Assembly: GCA_015487895.1 (NCBI GenBank)
Contig: WFOW01000404.1
Span: 1 to 20,162 of the forward strand
DNA from: Gammaproteobacteria bacterium
GTDB lineage: Bacteria > Pseudomonadota > Gammaproteobacteria > S144-34
Direction: 5' to 3'
DNA: 20,162 nucleotides
Shown: positions 8,818 through 15,549 of the stretch, piece by piece
Layout of the letters: each line of letters opens with the position of its first letter
Numbering within the stretch: the first letter of the stretch is position 1
Translations under genes and position numbers: made by a program
Notes under the pieces: model-generated
Told to the model about the DNA's origin: nothing
The model's input: only the letters and a program-made list of their open reading frames with translations
Database searches by the model: none

Positions 8818-9486
8818 CTAGCCGATGCGCCGGACCTCGCCGAGGTCCACGCTGCCCAGACCTTGCAGGTTCAGTGCCAGCCCGCGGCCGCCGCGGTCGA
8901 GGGTGACGCTCTCGACGCGGGCGCCGACGTAGGTCTCGAGCGCGGTCGCCTGCCCGTCGAGCAGGGCCTCGACCGAGACCGTGTAGCGCCCCGCCGGAGC
9001 GGGCTCGCCCTCGCCCGTCAGGCCGTCCCAGCGCAGCTCCACCAGCCCCGCGGGCCGGCCGCCGAGGTCGATCTCGCGCACCGTGCGCCCGAGGGCGTCG
9101 CGGATCACGGCGCGCACCTGGGGGCTCGCCGCCGGGAGCTCCGCCGCCAGCGCGACCTCGCCGCCCTCCGGCAGGTAGGCCTCGGAGCCGGCGACCAGCA
9201 CCCGGCGGCCGACGAGCGAGGCCGCCTGGAGCGCCTGGTTCGAGTAGAGCGACTCCGTGAGCCGCTCGAAGGCGGCATTGAGCTCGCGCACGCCGCTGAC
9301 GGTGCCGAACTGCGCGATCTGCGTCAGGAACTCGCCGTTCTCCATCGGCTGCAGCGGGTTCTGGTTGCGCAGCTGCGCGACCATCAGCCGCAGGAAGTCC
9401 TCCTGCCCGAGGCGCTCGCGCTTCGGGGCGAGCTCGCGCCGCAGGCCGAGGTCCTCGAGCAGCGCCGTGTTCACCTCGACGGCCAT
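8818..9486 (-). CDS. flgD: Hook cap / scaffolding protein FlgD
   Basis: FlgD caps the growing hook and directs FlgE polymerisation; FlgK later replaces it. The 222-residue product has the conserved N-terminal motif GQEDFLRLMVAQLRNQNPLQPMENGEFLTQIAQF (about residues 27-60). A C-terminal part follows that fits the FlgD Tudor-like and Ig-like region, including PAPAGRYTVSVEALLDGQ. The start is ATG with an upstream GGGAGG, 16 bases after flgC. Length is typical. Confidence 0.95.
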   Translation of the reverse strand: MAVEVNTALLEDLGLRRELAPKRERLGQEDFLRLMVAQLRNQNPLQPMENGEFLTQIAQFGTVSGVRELNAAFERLTESLYSNQALQAASLVGRRVLVAGSEAYLPEGGEVALAAELPAASPQVRAVIRDALGRTVREIDLGGRPAGLVELRWDGLTGEGEPAPAGRYTVSVEALLDGQATALETYVGARVESVTLDRGGRGLALNLQGLGSVDLGEVRRIG

Positions 9487-9502
9487 GCCGGACGGCCCTC
9501 CC

Positions 9503-9907
9503 TCACTGGCCGAGCCGCAGCGTCGCCAGCAGGAGCTGGCGGCCGGTGTTGAGCACCTCGACGTTGGTCTGGTAGGCGCGCGAGGCGGCGATCATCTCGG
9601 CCATCTGCTCGACCACGCTCACGTTCGAGCGCCAGACGTACCCGTCGGCGTCGGCCAGCGGATGGCCGGGGCGGTACTCGCGCTCCGGCGGGCGCGGATC
9701 CTCCACGATGCCCGCCACCCGCACGCGCGCCACGCCCTGTGCGCGCTCGAGCACGGCGCGGAAGACCGGAAGCCGCGCGCGGTAGGCCTCCGCGGGGCTC
9801 GCAGCGACGCTGCCCGCGTTCGCGAGGTTGCTCGCCACCGTGTTGAGCCGCACGGCCTCGGCGACCATGCCGGAGCCCGCGACGTCGAAGATGCGCATGA
9901 GCTGCAT
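9503..9907 (-). CDS. flgC: Proximal rod protein FlgC
   Basis: FlgC is a proximal rod subunit. The 134-residue product matches the usual size, with FDVAGSGMVAEAVRLNTVAS and NLANAGS near the N-terminus and SNVSVVEQMAEMIAASRAYQ and TNVEVLNTGRQ at the C-terminus. Two ATG codons lie three codons apart. The first is preferred because GGGGGAG sits six bases upstream of it. That site overlaps the end of flgB, whose stop is only three bases away, so the two rod genes are probably coupled in translation. Confidence 0.96.
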   Translation of the reverse strand: MQLMRIFDVAGSGMVAEAVRLNTVASNLANAGSVAASPAEAYRARLPVFRAVLERAQGVARVRVAGIVEDPRPPEREYRPGHPLADADGYVWRSNVSVVEQMAEMIAASRAYQTNVEVLNTGRQLLLATLRLGQ

Positions 9908-9910
9908 GCC

Positions 9911-10294
9911 TCACTCCCCCTTGATCGCGCGCAGCAGGCCCTTGACCTTGCCGTCGAGGAAGCGCAGCGAGGCCTGGTAGCGCACCACCGCCTCGGCGAA
10001 GGCGGCCTTCTCCAGGTCGGGATCGACCGTGTTGCCGTCGAGCGAGGGCTGCGCCGGGACCCGGTAGCGAAGCGCCGGCGCCTGACTGCCGGCAGGCTGC
10101 AGGTGACGGGGATTCGTCGCCACCAGCACCGCCCGGCCGCGGCGGGCCGTCTCGAGGGCGTCCGCGAAGTCGAGATCGCGGGCCTTGTAGCCCGGCGTCT
10201 CGGCGTTGGCGAGGTTGGAGGCGAGCACCTCCAGGCGCCGTGCCCGCCACTGCAGCGCCTGGGCGTGGATCCCGAGAGCGGAATCGATGTCCAT
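9911..10294 (-). CDS. flgB: Proximal rod protein FlgB
   Basis: FlgB is the innermost proximal rod subunit and the first gene of the axial operon. The 127-residue product has the family motif RRLEVLASNLANAETPGYKA followed by RDLDF, and the C-terminal VRYQASLRFLDGKVKGLLRA. The ATG follows GGAGG at six bases. A sigma-54 promoter lies about 42-58 bases upstream of the start, predicting a leader of roughly 30 bases. It ends three bases before flgC. Confidence 0.96.
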   Translation of the reverse strand: MDIDSALGIHAQALQWRARRLEVLASNLANAETPGYKARDLDFADALETARRGRAVLVATNPRHLQPAGSQAPALRYRVPAQPSLDGNTVDPDLEKAAFAEAVVRYQASLRFLDGKVKGLLRAIKGE

Positions 10295-10335
10295 CGGCAG
10301 CCTCCGCTGCGGCTTGAGCCTTCGCGGCCAGAAGC

Positions 10336-10352
10336 AGCAAGCACCGTGCCAG
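10336..10352 (-). promoter_or_regulatory. Sigma-54 (RpoN) promoter for the flgB-flgL operon
   Basis: On the minus strand this reads CTGGCACGGTGCTTGCT, a full match to the RpoN consensus YTGGCACG-N4-TTGCW, with the invariant GG and GC ten bases apart. Predicted transcription start is near 10325, giving a leader of about 30 bases before flgB. RpoN control of rod/hook operons, with an enhancer-binding activator such as FleQ/FleR, is established for Pseudomonas and Vibrio; that activator is not in this window. Confidence 0.9.
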
Positions 10353-10398
10353 GCAGCCGGAACCCGGCCGCAGGGGTGTGCAGGAGCCCGTGCCAGGC
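10344..10398. repeat. 11-bp direct repeat of the sigma-54 -24 region upstream of flgB
   Basis: The 11-mer CCGTGCCAGGC occurs at 10344-10354, inside the sigma-54 promoter, and again at 10388-10398, exactly 44 bp away on the same strand. The second copy has a CTGC after 11 rather than 10 bases from its GG, so it is a poor RpoN promoter. It may be a decoy, a remnant of a duplicated promoter, or a protein-binding half site. Confidence 0.6.
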
Positions 10399-10450
10399 CT
10401 CCGCGCAGGGATGCGGGGCGCGGTTGGCGGCAGAGGCTTCATGCGCCTTC

Positions 10451-10468
10451 CTTGCCGCCGGCGGCAAG
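10451..10468. repeat. Perfect 18-bp palindrome between cheR and flgB
   Basis: Arms CTTGCCGCC and GGCGGCAAG meet without a spacer, 19 bases after the cheR stop. As RNA it could form a 7-bp stem with a CCGG loop at the 3' end of the cheR message. The downstream minus-strand sequence (GAAGGCGC) has no T-run, so strong intrinsic termination is not supported; it may be a weak terminator, an RNA-stabilising end or an operator. Confidence 0.45.
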
Positions 10469-10487
10469 CGCTGGCCGCGGACGGCGC

Positions 10488-11345
10488 TCAAGGCGGCAGG
10501 CAGTAGCAGATTCCCCCATGCGCGCGCAGCGCCCGGAAGCGCGGCTGCAGCTCCGCGGGCAGGGTCTCGGAAGAGCCCAGGATCAGCGCCCCGCCGGGCT
10601 CGAGGGTGCGCGCCATGCGCTCGAGAATGTCGCGACGGCGCTCGGGATCGAAGTAGATCAGAACGTTGCGGCAGAAGATGACGTGGAAGCGCCCGAGCAG
10701 GGCGTAGCTCTCGAGCAGATTGAGCGGGCGGAAACGCACGGGCGCACGCACGTGCGGCAGCACCTCCCAGCCCCCTTCCACGCGCCGGAAATGGCGCCGC
10801 AGCCGCTCGGGGGTGAGCCCGCGGCGCACCGCGTGCTCGTCGTAGACGCCGCGCCGGGCGACCTCGAGCACGGCGGGCGAGATGTCGGTGCCGACGATCT
10901 CGAGCGGCGGCAGCAGGCCGGGCTCGCGCTGGCCGAGCTCGTGGGCCGTGATGCTGATCGAGTAGGGCTCCTGGCCGGTCGAGCAGGCCGCGGACCAGAT
11001 GCGGATGCGCGGAACGCGCGCGCGCCCGAAGGCCGGCAGCAGCTCGTGCTCGAGCAGGGCGTAGGGGTAGCGGTCGCGGAACCACGAGGTCTCGTTGGTG
11101 GTCATGGCCTCGATCACGCGCTCGCGCAGCCCCCGCCGCGCACCCGTGCGGAGATCGCGCACGAGCTCCCCGAAGCCGCGGTAGCCCAGCTCGCGCAGCA
11201 GCGGCCCGAGGCGGCTGCGCACCAAGTAGGCCTTGTGCGGGCCGAGGACGATGCCGCAGGACTCGTCGAGGAAGAGGCGCAGGGACTCGAAATCCTCGGG
11301 CGCGATCCCGCCCGCGGCCGGGCCGTGGCCGCCGCTCGTGGCCAT
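10488..11345 (-). CDS. cheR: Chemotaxis protein methyltransferase CheR
   Basis: CheR transfers methyl groups from S-adenosylmethionine to glutamates of chemoreceptors, tuning adaptation. The 285-residue product has an N-terminal helical domain (about residues 14-80), then TNETSWFRD (83-91), the SAM-binding motif [12 protein letters not shown] (about 119-130), and [12 protein letters not shown] (from about 152). [16 protein letters not shown] and [13 protein letters not shown] follow. The ATG at 11345 is chosen because GGAG lies just upstream and homologous sequence begins soon after; the frame stays open further but that part looks non-coding, and an ATG at 11372 falls at the predicted transcription start. 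It lies between the flgB promoter and a divergent receptor gene, as cheR does in Pseudomonas-like loci. No cheV is seen here. Confidence 0.95.
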   Translation of the reverse strand: MATSGGHGPAAGGIAPEDFESLRLFLDESCGIVLGPHKAYLVRSRLGPLLRELGYRGFGELVRDLRTGARRGLRERVIEAMTTNETSWFRDRYPYALLEHELLPAFGRARVPRIRIWSAACSTGQEPYSISITAHELGQREPGLLPPLEIVGTDISPAVLEVARRGVYDEHAVRRGLTPERLRRHFRRVEGGWEVLPHVRAPVRFRPLNLLESYALLGRFHVIFCRNVLIYFDPERRRDILERMARTLEPGGALILGSSETLPAELQPRFRALRAHGGICYCLPP

Positions 11346-11383
11346 CCGTCTCCAGGCTCCCGTGGTGCCCATCTGGGCCCTTG

Positions 11384-11410
11384 CTATCGGCGCGCCAGAC
11401 CGGGCCTTGA
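11384..11410 (-). promoter_or_regulatory. Candidate sigma-28 promoter for cheR
   Basis: On the minus strand TCAA is followed by 15 bases and then GCCGATAG. The -10 matches the FliA consensus GCCGATAA at 7 of 8 positions with exact spacing, while the -35 is weaker (TCAA for TAAA). The predicted start is about 30 bases before the cheR ATG. Confidence 0.55.
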
Positions 11411-11423
11411 GCGGGGCAGGCCG

Positions 11424-11439
11424 TGGCACGGGGGTTGCA
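11424..11439 (+). promoter_or_regulatory. Sigma-54 promoter for the chemoreceptor-flgA unit
   Basis: TGGCACGGGGGTTGCA matches the RpoN consensus TGGCACG-N4-TTGCW throughout, with GG and GC at the required ten-base spacing. It points toward the chemoreceptor gene; the predicted transcription start is about 11450, leaving a leader of roughly 100 bases. Confidence 0.85.
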
Positions 11440-11443
11440 TCAT

Positions 11444-11471
11444 TAAAGCCAAGCCCCGTTCCTGCCGAACA
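11444..11471 (+). promoter_or_regulatory. Possible second, sigma-28-like promoter for the chemoreceptor
   Basis: TAAA is followed by 16 bases and then GCCGAACA. The elements resemble FliA boxes, but the spacer is one base longer than the usual 15 and the -10 is imperfect. Chemoreceptor genes are commonly FliA-dependent, which makes it plausible but unproven. Confidence 0.35.
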
Positions 11472-11540
11472 CGAGGGAGCCGGAAAAGCGTCCGCGGGCC
11501 GACTCGCGACGGAATCCCGGCGCATGGTTCCGGAACGGGG
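11454..11540 (+). promoter_or_regulatory. Possible leader pairing over the chemoreceptor ribosome-binding site
   Basis: CCCCGTTCC at 11454-11462 is perfectly complementary to GGAACGGGG at 11532-11540, which runs into the GGGGGAGAG ribosome-binding site of the ATG at 11554. The arms are 69 bases apart. A transcript from the sigma-54 start (about 11450) contains both arms; one from the sigma-28-like site (about 11478) would lack the left arm. Confidence 0.3.
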
Positions 11541-11553
11541 GAGAGCCAAACGC

Positions 11554-12918
11554 ATGAGCAAGCCCATCCTGCTCACGAGCCAGATCCTGCCGCTGCTGGA
11601 AGCAGCGGTCGCCTTCGACCGCCGGCGCCTCGCGGAGCTGCAGGCGCGGGCGCCTGGCGCGGCACGGACGCTGGCGCCGGTGCTCGCGCGCCTGGAGCGC
11701 ACGCACGGGCGCCTGCTGGACGTGGCCCGCGCCGGCGTGCGCGGGCTGGCCTCGGCGGTGGACATCGTCGCCGGGAACGCGCGCTTCGCGCGCGAGATCG
11801 CGGCCATCATGGATCATGCCACCAGCGTCGCGAGCGCCGTCGAGGAGATGGCGCAGAGCGCCGGCGAGGTGGCGAGCCACGCCCAGGAGGCCGCCGCCCG
11901 CGCCGAGGAGACCAACCACAAGTCGGCCAAGGGCAACGAGGCCATCTCGGGCCTGATGGGCGACATCGACCTACTCGAGCAGGCGGTGCGGGAGATGGCC
12001 GGCGGGGTGCAGCAGTTCGTCGGCTTCGCCGGCGAGATCAACAAGCTGACGGCCATCGTGCGCGACATCGCCCACCAGACCAATCTCCTGGCCCTGAACG
12101 CCGCCATCGAGGCCGCGCGCGCCGGCGAGGCGGGACGCGGCTTCGCGGTCGTGGCCGACGAGGTCAAGAAGCTCGCCGACAAGACCGCGGAGGCCACCGC
12201 CGAGATCGAAGGCGTGACCGCGACGATGAACGAGCTCTCGGAGCAGGTCGGGCAGTCGGTCTCGCAAAGCATGGAACGCCTCGGCCAGAGCGTGGAGGCC
12301 CTGGAGGTCGTGGCGACCACGCTCGCCGAGAACACCGCCGCCGTGGTCGACGTGGCCCAGCGCGTCGCCCAGATCGCCCAGGCCGCGGACGAGCAGCGGG
12401 CGGTGGCCCAGGACATGGCCGCGCGCCTCAACGAGATCACGGCCTCGCTCACCTCCGAGACCGAGCAGGTCCGGCGCCTCACGGAGGACTCGCGCGAGCT
12501 CGTGCGGCACGTCCAGGAGCAGTTCGGCGCCCTGGCCGAGGGCTGCGACGACGAGCTGCTGCTCGAGATCGTCAAGGCCGACCACCTGCTGTGGAAGGTG
12601 CGGCTCGCCCTGCTGCTGCACGGGCAGATCGAGATCGCCGAGGACGAGCTCAAGGACCACACCCAGTGCCGGCTCGGGCGCTGGTACTACGGCGAGGGCG
12701 GCAGGCGCCACGGCGCCTCCCGAGCCTTCCGCGCGATGGAGGCCCCGCACCAGCGCGTCCACGCCCTCGCCCGCGAGATCTGGACGCTGGCGCGCGAGGG
12801 CCGCACCGACGAGGCGCTCGAGCGCCTGCATCAGATGGACGGCCTCAGCGCCGAGCTCGTCGGCCTGCTCGACGAGCTGCACGCCGAGATGGAGGGAAGC
12901 GATGCAAGGGTGGCCTGA
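11554..12918 (+). CDS. Soluble methyl-accepting chemotaxis protein with C-terminal zinc-binding CZB domain
   Basis: This is a chemoreceptor that would signal to the CheA/CheW array from the cytoplasm. The 454-residue product has no transmembrane stretch or periplasmic sensor. Residues about 80-330 are the coiled-coil signalling domain, with the family hairpin [20 protein letters not shown] and [15 protein letters not shown] at about 170-204. The C-terminus is a CZB domain with all four expected zinc ligands: His344 (HLLWK), Cys372 ([11 protein letters not shown]), His399 and His403 (HQRVH). CZB receptors such as H. pylori TlpD respond to zinc and hypochlorous acid; that role here is inference. 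No CheR-tethering pentapeptide ends the protein. ATG 11554 is preferred over 11524 because GGGGGAGAG lies nine bases upstream. It overlaps flgA by 17 bases. Confidence 0.93.
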   Translation: MSKPILLTSQILPLLEAAVAFDRRRLAELQARAPGAARTLAPVLARLERTHGRLLDVARAGVRGLASAVDIVAGNARFAREIAAIMDHATSVASAVEEMAQSAGEVASHAQEAAARAEETNHKSAKGNEAISGLMGDIDLLEQAVREMAGGVQQFVGFAGEINKLTAIVRDIAHQTNLLALNAAIEAARAGEAGRGFAVVADEVKKLADKTAEATAEIEGVTATMNELSEQVGQSVSQSMERLGQSVEALEVVATTLAENTAAVVDVAQRVAQIAQAADEQRAVAQDMAARLNEITASLTSETEQVRRLTEDSRELVRHVQEQFGALAEGCDDELLLEIVKADHLLWKVRLALLLHGQIEIAEDELKDHTQCRLGRWYYGEGGRRHGASRAFRAMEAPHQRVHALAREIWTLAREGRTDEALERLHQMDGLSAELVGLLDELHAEMEGSDARVA

Positions 12919-13606
12919 GCGGCTCGCCGCCTTCGCCCTGGCAGGGGCGACGCTTACCGCGGCCGCCGCGGGCACGCAGCCGCTGGCGGAGATCCGCGCC
13001 GCGGCGCGGGCGCACGTGGCTCGTCTTTACGCCACCGAGGGCGCCGTCCGCCACGAGATCGCCGTGCAGCGCCTCGATCCTCGGCTGCGGCTGGCGCGCT
13101 GCGACCGCCCGCTCGAGACCTTCGACCCGCCCGGGGCACGCCGCCACGGCAACACGGTGGTGGGCGTGCGCTGCCCGGGCGCGAGCCCCTGGACCGTCTA
13201 CGTGCCGGTGCGCGTCGCCGTCATCCGCCCCGTGGTGGTGACGCGGCGTCCGGTGCCGCGCGGCGCCGTGCTGGCGCGCGAGGATCTCGAGCTGCGCGAG
13301 CGCGACACGGCGACGCTGCCGCTCGGCTATCTCACGCGGCTCGAGGCGGCCGTGGGCCAGCGCGCCCGGCGCGCCCTGCCGGCAGGGGCCGTGGTCGCCC
13401 CCGGCGCCCTGGAGCGCACGCCGGTGGTCCGCCGCGGGCAGCGGGTGATCCTGCTCGCGCGCACCGGGACGGTGGAGGTGCGCGCCGCGGCGGTGGCGCT
13501 TTCGGACGCCGCCGTCGGCGAGCGCGTGGCCGTGCGCAACCTCCGCAGCCAGCGGGTGGTCGAGGGCGTGGCCGTGCGCGAGGGGGTGGTGCGCGTCGCG
13601 CTCTGA
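12902..13606 (+). CDS. flgA: Flagellar P-ring assembly chaperone FlgA
   Basis: FlgA is a periplasmic chaperone that helps FlgI polymerise into the P ring. The 234-residue product has a Sec signal (hydrophobic [16 protein letters not shown] at about residues 9-24). It then has an N-terminal domain with [18 protein letters not shown] and a C-terminal SAF-type domain ([39 protein letters not shown]) ending [18 protein letters not shown]. The ATG lies within the end of the chemoreceptor gene, with GGAGG six bases upstream, so translation of the two is probably coupled. This links a chemoreceptor and a ring chaperone in one message, an unusual pairing. In Pseudomonas-like genomes flgA normally stands alone opposite cheV-cheR. 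Confidence 0.95.
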   Translation: MQGWPERLAAFALAGATLTAAAAGTQPLAEIRAAARAHVARLYATEGAVRHEIAVQRLDPRLRLARCDRPLETFDPPGARRHGNTVVGVRCPGASPWTVYVPVRVAVIRPVVVTRRPVPRGAVLAREDLELRERDTATLPLGYLTRLEAAVGQRARRALPAGAVVAPGALERTPVVRRGQRVILLARTGTVEVRAAAVALSDAAVGERVAVRNLRSQRVVEGVAVREGVVRVAL

Positions 13607-13619
13607 GGACGGGCGGTGC

Positions 13620-13646
13620 TAAAGTTCGGGAGCAGACGGCCGCTAA
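13620..13646 (+). promoter_or_regulatory. Sigma-28 (FliA) promoter for flgM
   Basis: TAAAGTTC, 11 bases, GCCGCTAA: 14 of 16 positions match the FliA consensus with exact spacing. The -35 is identical to that of the outward promoter at 7-33. Predicted transcription start is near 13653, about 35 bases before flgM. FlgM inhibits FliA, so this closes a negative feedback loop known from Salmonella. Confidence 0.85.
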
Positions 13647-13686
13647 CGGCGACGAACAGCCACTTGGGCAACCGGGAGCCACTGGC

Positions 13687-14016
13687 ATGAGCAACGACAT
13701 CAAGGGCTTGGGAATGGGGCAGCCCCCCGTGACGGAAAGCCGGCACCAGCCACGGCCCACGCCCGTGGCCGGCGCCCGTGCGCAGCGGCCCTCCGGGCCG
13801 CAGCAAGGCCAGGCGGGCGGCGACCGCGTCGAGCTCGGCTCGCAGGCCCTGGTGGCCGAGGCGCGCCGCCGCATCGACGAGACCCCCGCCGTGGACCGCT
13901 CCCGGGTCGAGACCCTGCGCGCGGCGATCGCCGAGGGCCGCTACGAGGTGCGTCCGGAACGCATCGCAGAGCGCCTCCTCGCCATGGAGCGCCTGCTGGG
14001 GCGTGGCGGCCGATGA
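13687..14016 (+). CDS. flgM: Anti-sigma-28 factor FlgM
   Basis: FlgM binds and holds FliA (sigma-28) until the hook is finished, then leaves through the flagellar export channel. The 109-residue product has a disordered, Gln/Pro/Gly-rich N-terminal half. Its C-terminal half has the family pattern VDRSRVETLRAAIAEGRYEV followed by IAERLLAMERLL. The ATG has GGGAG upstream. The stop overlaps the flgN start as ATGA. Its own FliA promoter lies directly upstream, and read-through from flgA is also possible. Confidence 0.95.
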   Translation: MSNDIKGLGMGQPPVTESRHQPRPTPVAGARAQRPSGPQQGQAGGDRVELGSQALVAEARRRIDETPAVDRSRVETLRAAIAEGRYEVRPERIAERLLAMERLLGRGGR

Positions 14017-14495
14017 GCCGGGCGGCCGCAGCCGGGCAGGTCCGGGCGATCGGCGGGATGCTCGCCGAGATCGACGGCCTCGCCGCGCGCATGGAGACGG
14101 TCCTCGGCGAGGAGCAGGCGGCGCTCGCCGCACGCGACGCCGAGGCGATCGCGGCGGCCGCGGCCCGCAAGGCCGACCTCGCCGCCGCCCTCGAGTCGGC
14201 ACGCGCCGGCCTCGAGCGCGAGACGGGCGCCACGAGCGGGCCGGCGCTCGCCGCCGCCCTGCGCCGGGCCGACCCCGGCGGCACGCTGGCACGGCGCTGG
14301 GAGGCGCTGCGCACGCGTCTCGCCGCGCTGCGTCACCGCAACCGCGCCAACGGCCTCGCCATCGAGCTGCAGCGCCGCGCCACCGCCCAGGCGCTCGCCG
14401 TGCTGCGCGGCGAGGAGGCCGAGCCCTCCACCTATGGCCCGCGCGGCGCCGTGCGCACGCCATCCGGGGGCGGACGCAGCCTGGGCCGCGGCTGA
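14013..14495 (+). CDS. flgN: FlgK/FlgL export chaperone FlgN
   Basis: FlgN is the cytoplasmic chaperone for the junction proteins FlgK and FlgL, both encoded in this window. The 160-residue product is almost wholly helical with heptad-like Ala/Leu/Glu repeats (residues about 15-125). It ends with the family tail: AVLRGEE, then TYGPRG, then GGRSLGRG. It overlaps flgM by four bases (ATGA). Sequence identity in this family is always low, so the call rests on the tail motif, helical build and position after flgM. Confidence 0.93.
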   Translation: MSRAAAAGQVRAIGGMLAEIDGLAARMETVLGEEQAALAARDAEAIAAAAARKADLAAALESARAGLERETGATSGPALAAALRRADPGGTLARRWEALRTRLAALRHRNRANGLAIELQRRATAQALAVLRGEEAEPSTYGPRGAVRTPSGGGRSLGRG

Positions 14496-14510
14496 GCTGG
14501 AGCCCCGGGG

Positions 14511-15248
14511 ATGCCCGACGCCGGGCCGCGCCCTCCGGACCCCAGCGAGGAGTCGATCCGCGACCCCCTGCTGATCGACTGCCTCCTGCGGCGGGCGGCC
14601 GCCGAGAGGTCTTTGGTCGCCGTGCGCCTTCCGGGTCCCCAGGCGGGCATGACCCTCATCCTTGGCATCGATCGCGAAAGCGGCGAGCTGCTCATCGACC
14701 AGCTCGCCCCGCCCGAGGCCGACGAGGCGCTCCGCCGCACGGGCCGCCTGCGCGCGCGGATCCGTGTCAACGGCGCCGAGGCCGAGTTCGAGGCCGAGGT
14801 CGCCGGGCGCAGGGAAGCTCCGGGAGGCGCCACCTACCGGCTGCCGCTCCCGTCCGAGATCCGCTACCGCCAGCGTCGAGGCCATCACCGCGTCCCGGTG
14901 CCGCGCGACCTGGCCGTGGCCGTGCGCTACGTGCTCGGCGGCATCGAGGCGGAGGGGCGCCTGTGCGACGTCTCGCTCGGCGGAATCGGCCTCGAGACCA
15001 CGGCGGCCGGGGCGGACGGCCTCGCACCGGGCGAGACCATCGAGCGCTGCGCCCTGCTGCTGCCCGACCGCTCCACCGTCGCGGGCCCGCTCGAGGTGTG
15101 CTACGTGGCGGAACCGGCGCCCAACGGCGCCGTGCGCTTCGGGGGCCGCTTCACCGGCCTCGACCCGCGCGACCGCCGCCGTTTGCAGCGCTTCGTCGCC
15201 GCCCTCGAGCGCGACTACGTGCGCCGCCGCAGCCCGGGCACGCGCTGA
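14511..15248 (+). CDS. ycgR: PilZ-domain c-di-GMP-binding flagellar brake protein, YcgR/FlgZ type
   Basis: YcgR-type proteins bind c-di-GMP and slow or bias the flagellar motor. The 245-residue product has the N-terminal YcgR domain (about residues 15-115) and a C-terminal PilZ domain. The PilZ ligand motifs are intact: RGHHR at 123-127 (the RxxxR switch) and DVSLGG at 153-158 (D/NxSxxG). It starts 15 bases after flgN with GGAG upstream, last in the flgM-flgN-ycgR set, the same position as flgZ in Pseudomonas. No obvious terminator follows before the tRNA promoter. Confidence 0.93.
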   Translation: MPDAGPRPPDPSEESIRDPLLIDCLLRRAAAERSLVAVRLPGPQAGMTLILGIDRESGELLIDQLAPPEADEALRRTGRLRARIRVNGAEAEFEAEVAGRREAPGGATYRLPLPSEIRYRQRRGHHRVPVPRDLAVAVRYVLGGIEAEGRLCDVSLGGIGLETTAAGADGLAPGETIERCALLLPDRSTVAGPLEVCYVAEPAPNGAVRFGGRFTGLDPRDRRRLQRFVAALERDYVRRRSPGTR

Positions 15249-15296
15249 GCGCCTGGCACCGCGAGGGCGCGTTTCTCCCCATCCCGGGGGCGATGC

Positions 15297-15302
15297 TAGA
15301 AT
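15297..15302 (+). promoter_or_regulatory. Candidate -10 element for the tRNA genes
   Basis: TAGAAT lies 13 bases before tRNA-Ala and is followed by a GC-rich discriminator (GGCCGCCG), as is usual for stable-RNA promoters. A -35 is not clear: TTTCTC at 15272-15277 is the best candidate but has a 19-base spacer. The tRNAs may instead be read from the upstream flagellar message. Confidence 0.45.
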
Positions 15303-15315
15303 AGGCCGCCGTCGC

Positions 15316-15391
15316 GGGGCCGTAGCTCAGTTGGGAGAGCGCAGCAATCGCACTGCTGAGGTCAGGGGTTCGACTCCCCTCGGCTCCACCA
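15316..15391 (+). tRNA. tRNA-Ala (anticodon CGC)
   Basis: This 76-base gene folds into a full cloverleaf. The acceptor is GGGGCCG with CGGCTCC, the D arm GCTCAGTTGGGAGAGC, the anticodon stem CAGCA/TGCTG with loop ATCGCAC (anticodon CGC, codon GCG), and the T arm contains GGTTCGACTCC. The G3-U70 wobble pair that identifies alanine tRNA is present, the discriminator is A and CCA is encoded. Codon GCG is heavily used in the neighbouring genes. Confidence 0.96.
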
Positions 15392-15400
15392 TCCCGCCTT

Positions 15401-15418
15401 CGGCGGCCGAGGCCGCCG
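15401..15418. repeat. GC hairpin in the spacer between the two tRNAs
   Basis: CGGCGGCC and GGCCGCCG flank two bases (GA), 10 bases after the tRNA-Ala CCA end. It could help processing of a two-tRNA precursor; there is no T-run, so termination between the tRNAs is not supported. Confidence 0.4.
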
Positions 15419-15458
15419 CACCGCACCACGGCGCGCGCAGCTGCACCACCGCACGCCC

Positions 15459-15535
15459 GCCCCGGTAGCTCAGCCGGATAGAGCAAGCGCCTCCTAAGCG
15501 CTAGGTCGGAGGTTCGAATCCTCTCCGGGGCGCCA
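15459..15535 (+). tRNA. tRNA-Arg (anticodon CCU)
   Basis: This 77-base gene folds into a full cloverleaf. The acceptor stem is GCCCCGG/CCGGGGC (seven perfect pairs), followed by the D arm GCTCAGCCGGATAGAGC. The anticodon stem AGCGC/GCGCT has loop CTCCTAA (anticodon CCT, codon AGG), and the T arm contains GGTTCGAATCC. The discriminator is G and CCA is encoded. It lies 67 bases after tRNA-Ala on the same strand. Its 3' end is not repeated elsewhere in the window, so there is no sign of integration here. Confidence 0.96.
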
Positions 15536-15549
15536 GCGCAGCGAAGGAA

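Noticed and set aside
62..10681. Long open frames on the plus strand across the flg operon
   Set aside because: They are antisense to clear flg genes, are made of Arg/Ala/His-rich low-complexity sequence with no recognisable motif, and are expected in DNA this GC-rich where stop codons are scarce.
11346..11810. N-terminal extension of cheR by about 155 codons
   Set aside because: It would cover the divergent promoters and the start of the receptor gene, has no CheR homology, and the sigma-28 site and ribosome-binding site both fit the ATG at 11345.
10206..13241. A plus-strand frame of about 1000 codons across flgB, cheR and the chemoreceptor
   Set aside because: It runs antisense to flgB and cheR and in a wrong frame of the chemoreceptor, with no family motifs; the true genes in the region are unmistakable.
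14287..14303. TGGCACGGCGCTGGG in flgN as a sigma-54 promoter
   Set aside because: The -12 element TTGC is absent (TGGG), and it is coding sequence inside a co-transcribed set.
15316..15535. tRNA genes as an attachment site for an integrated element
   Set aside because: No repeat of either tRNA 3' end, no integrase and no phage or transposase gene is seen in the window.
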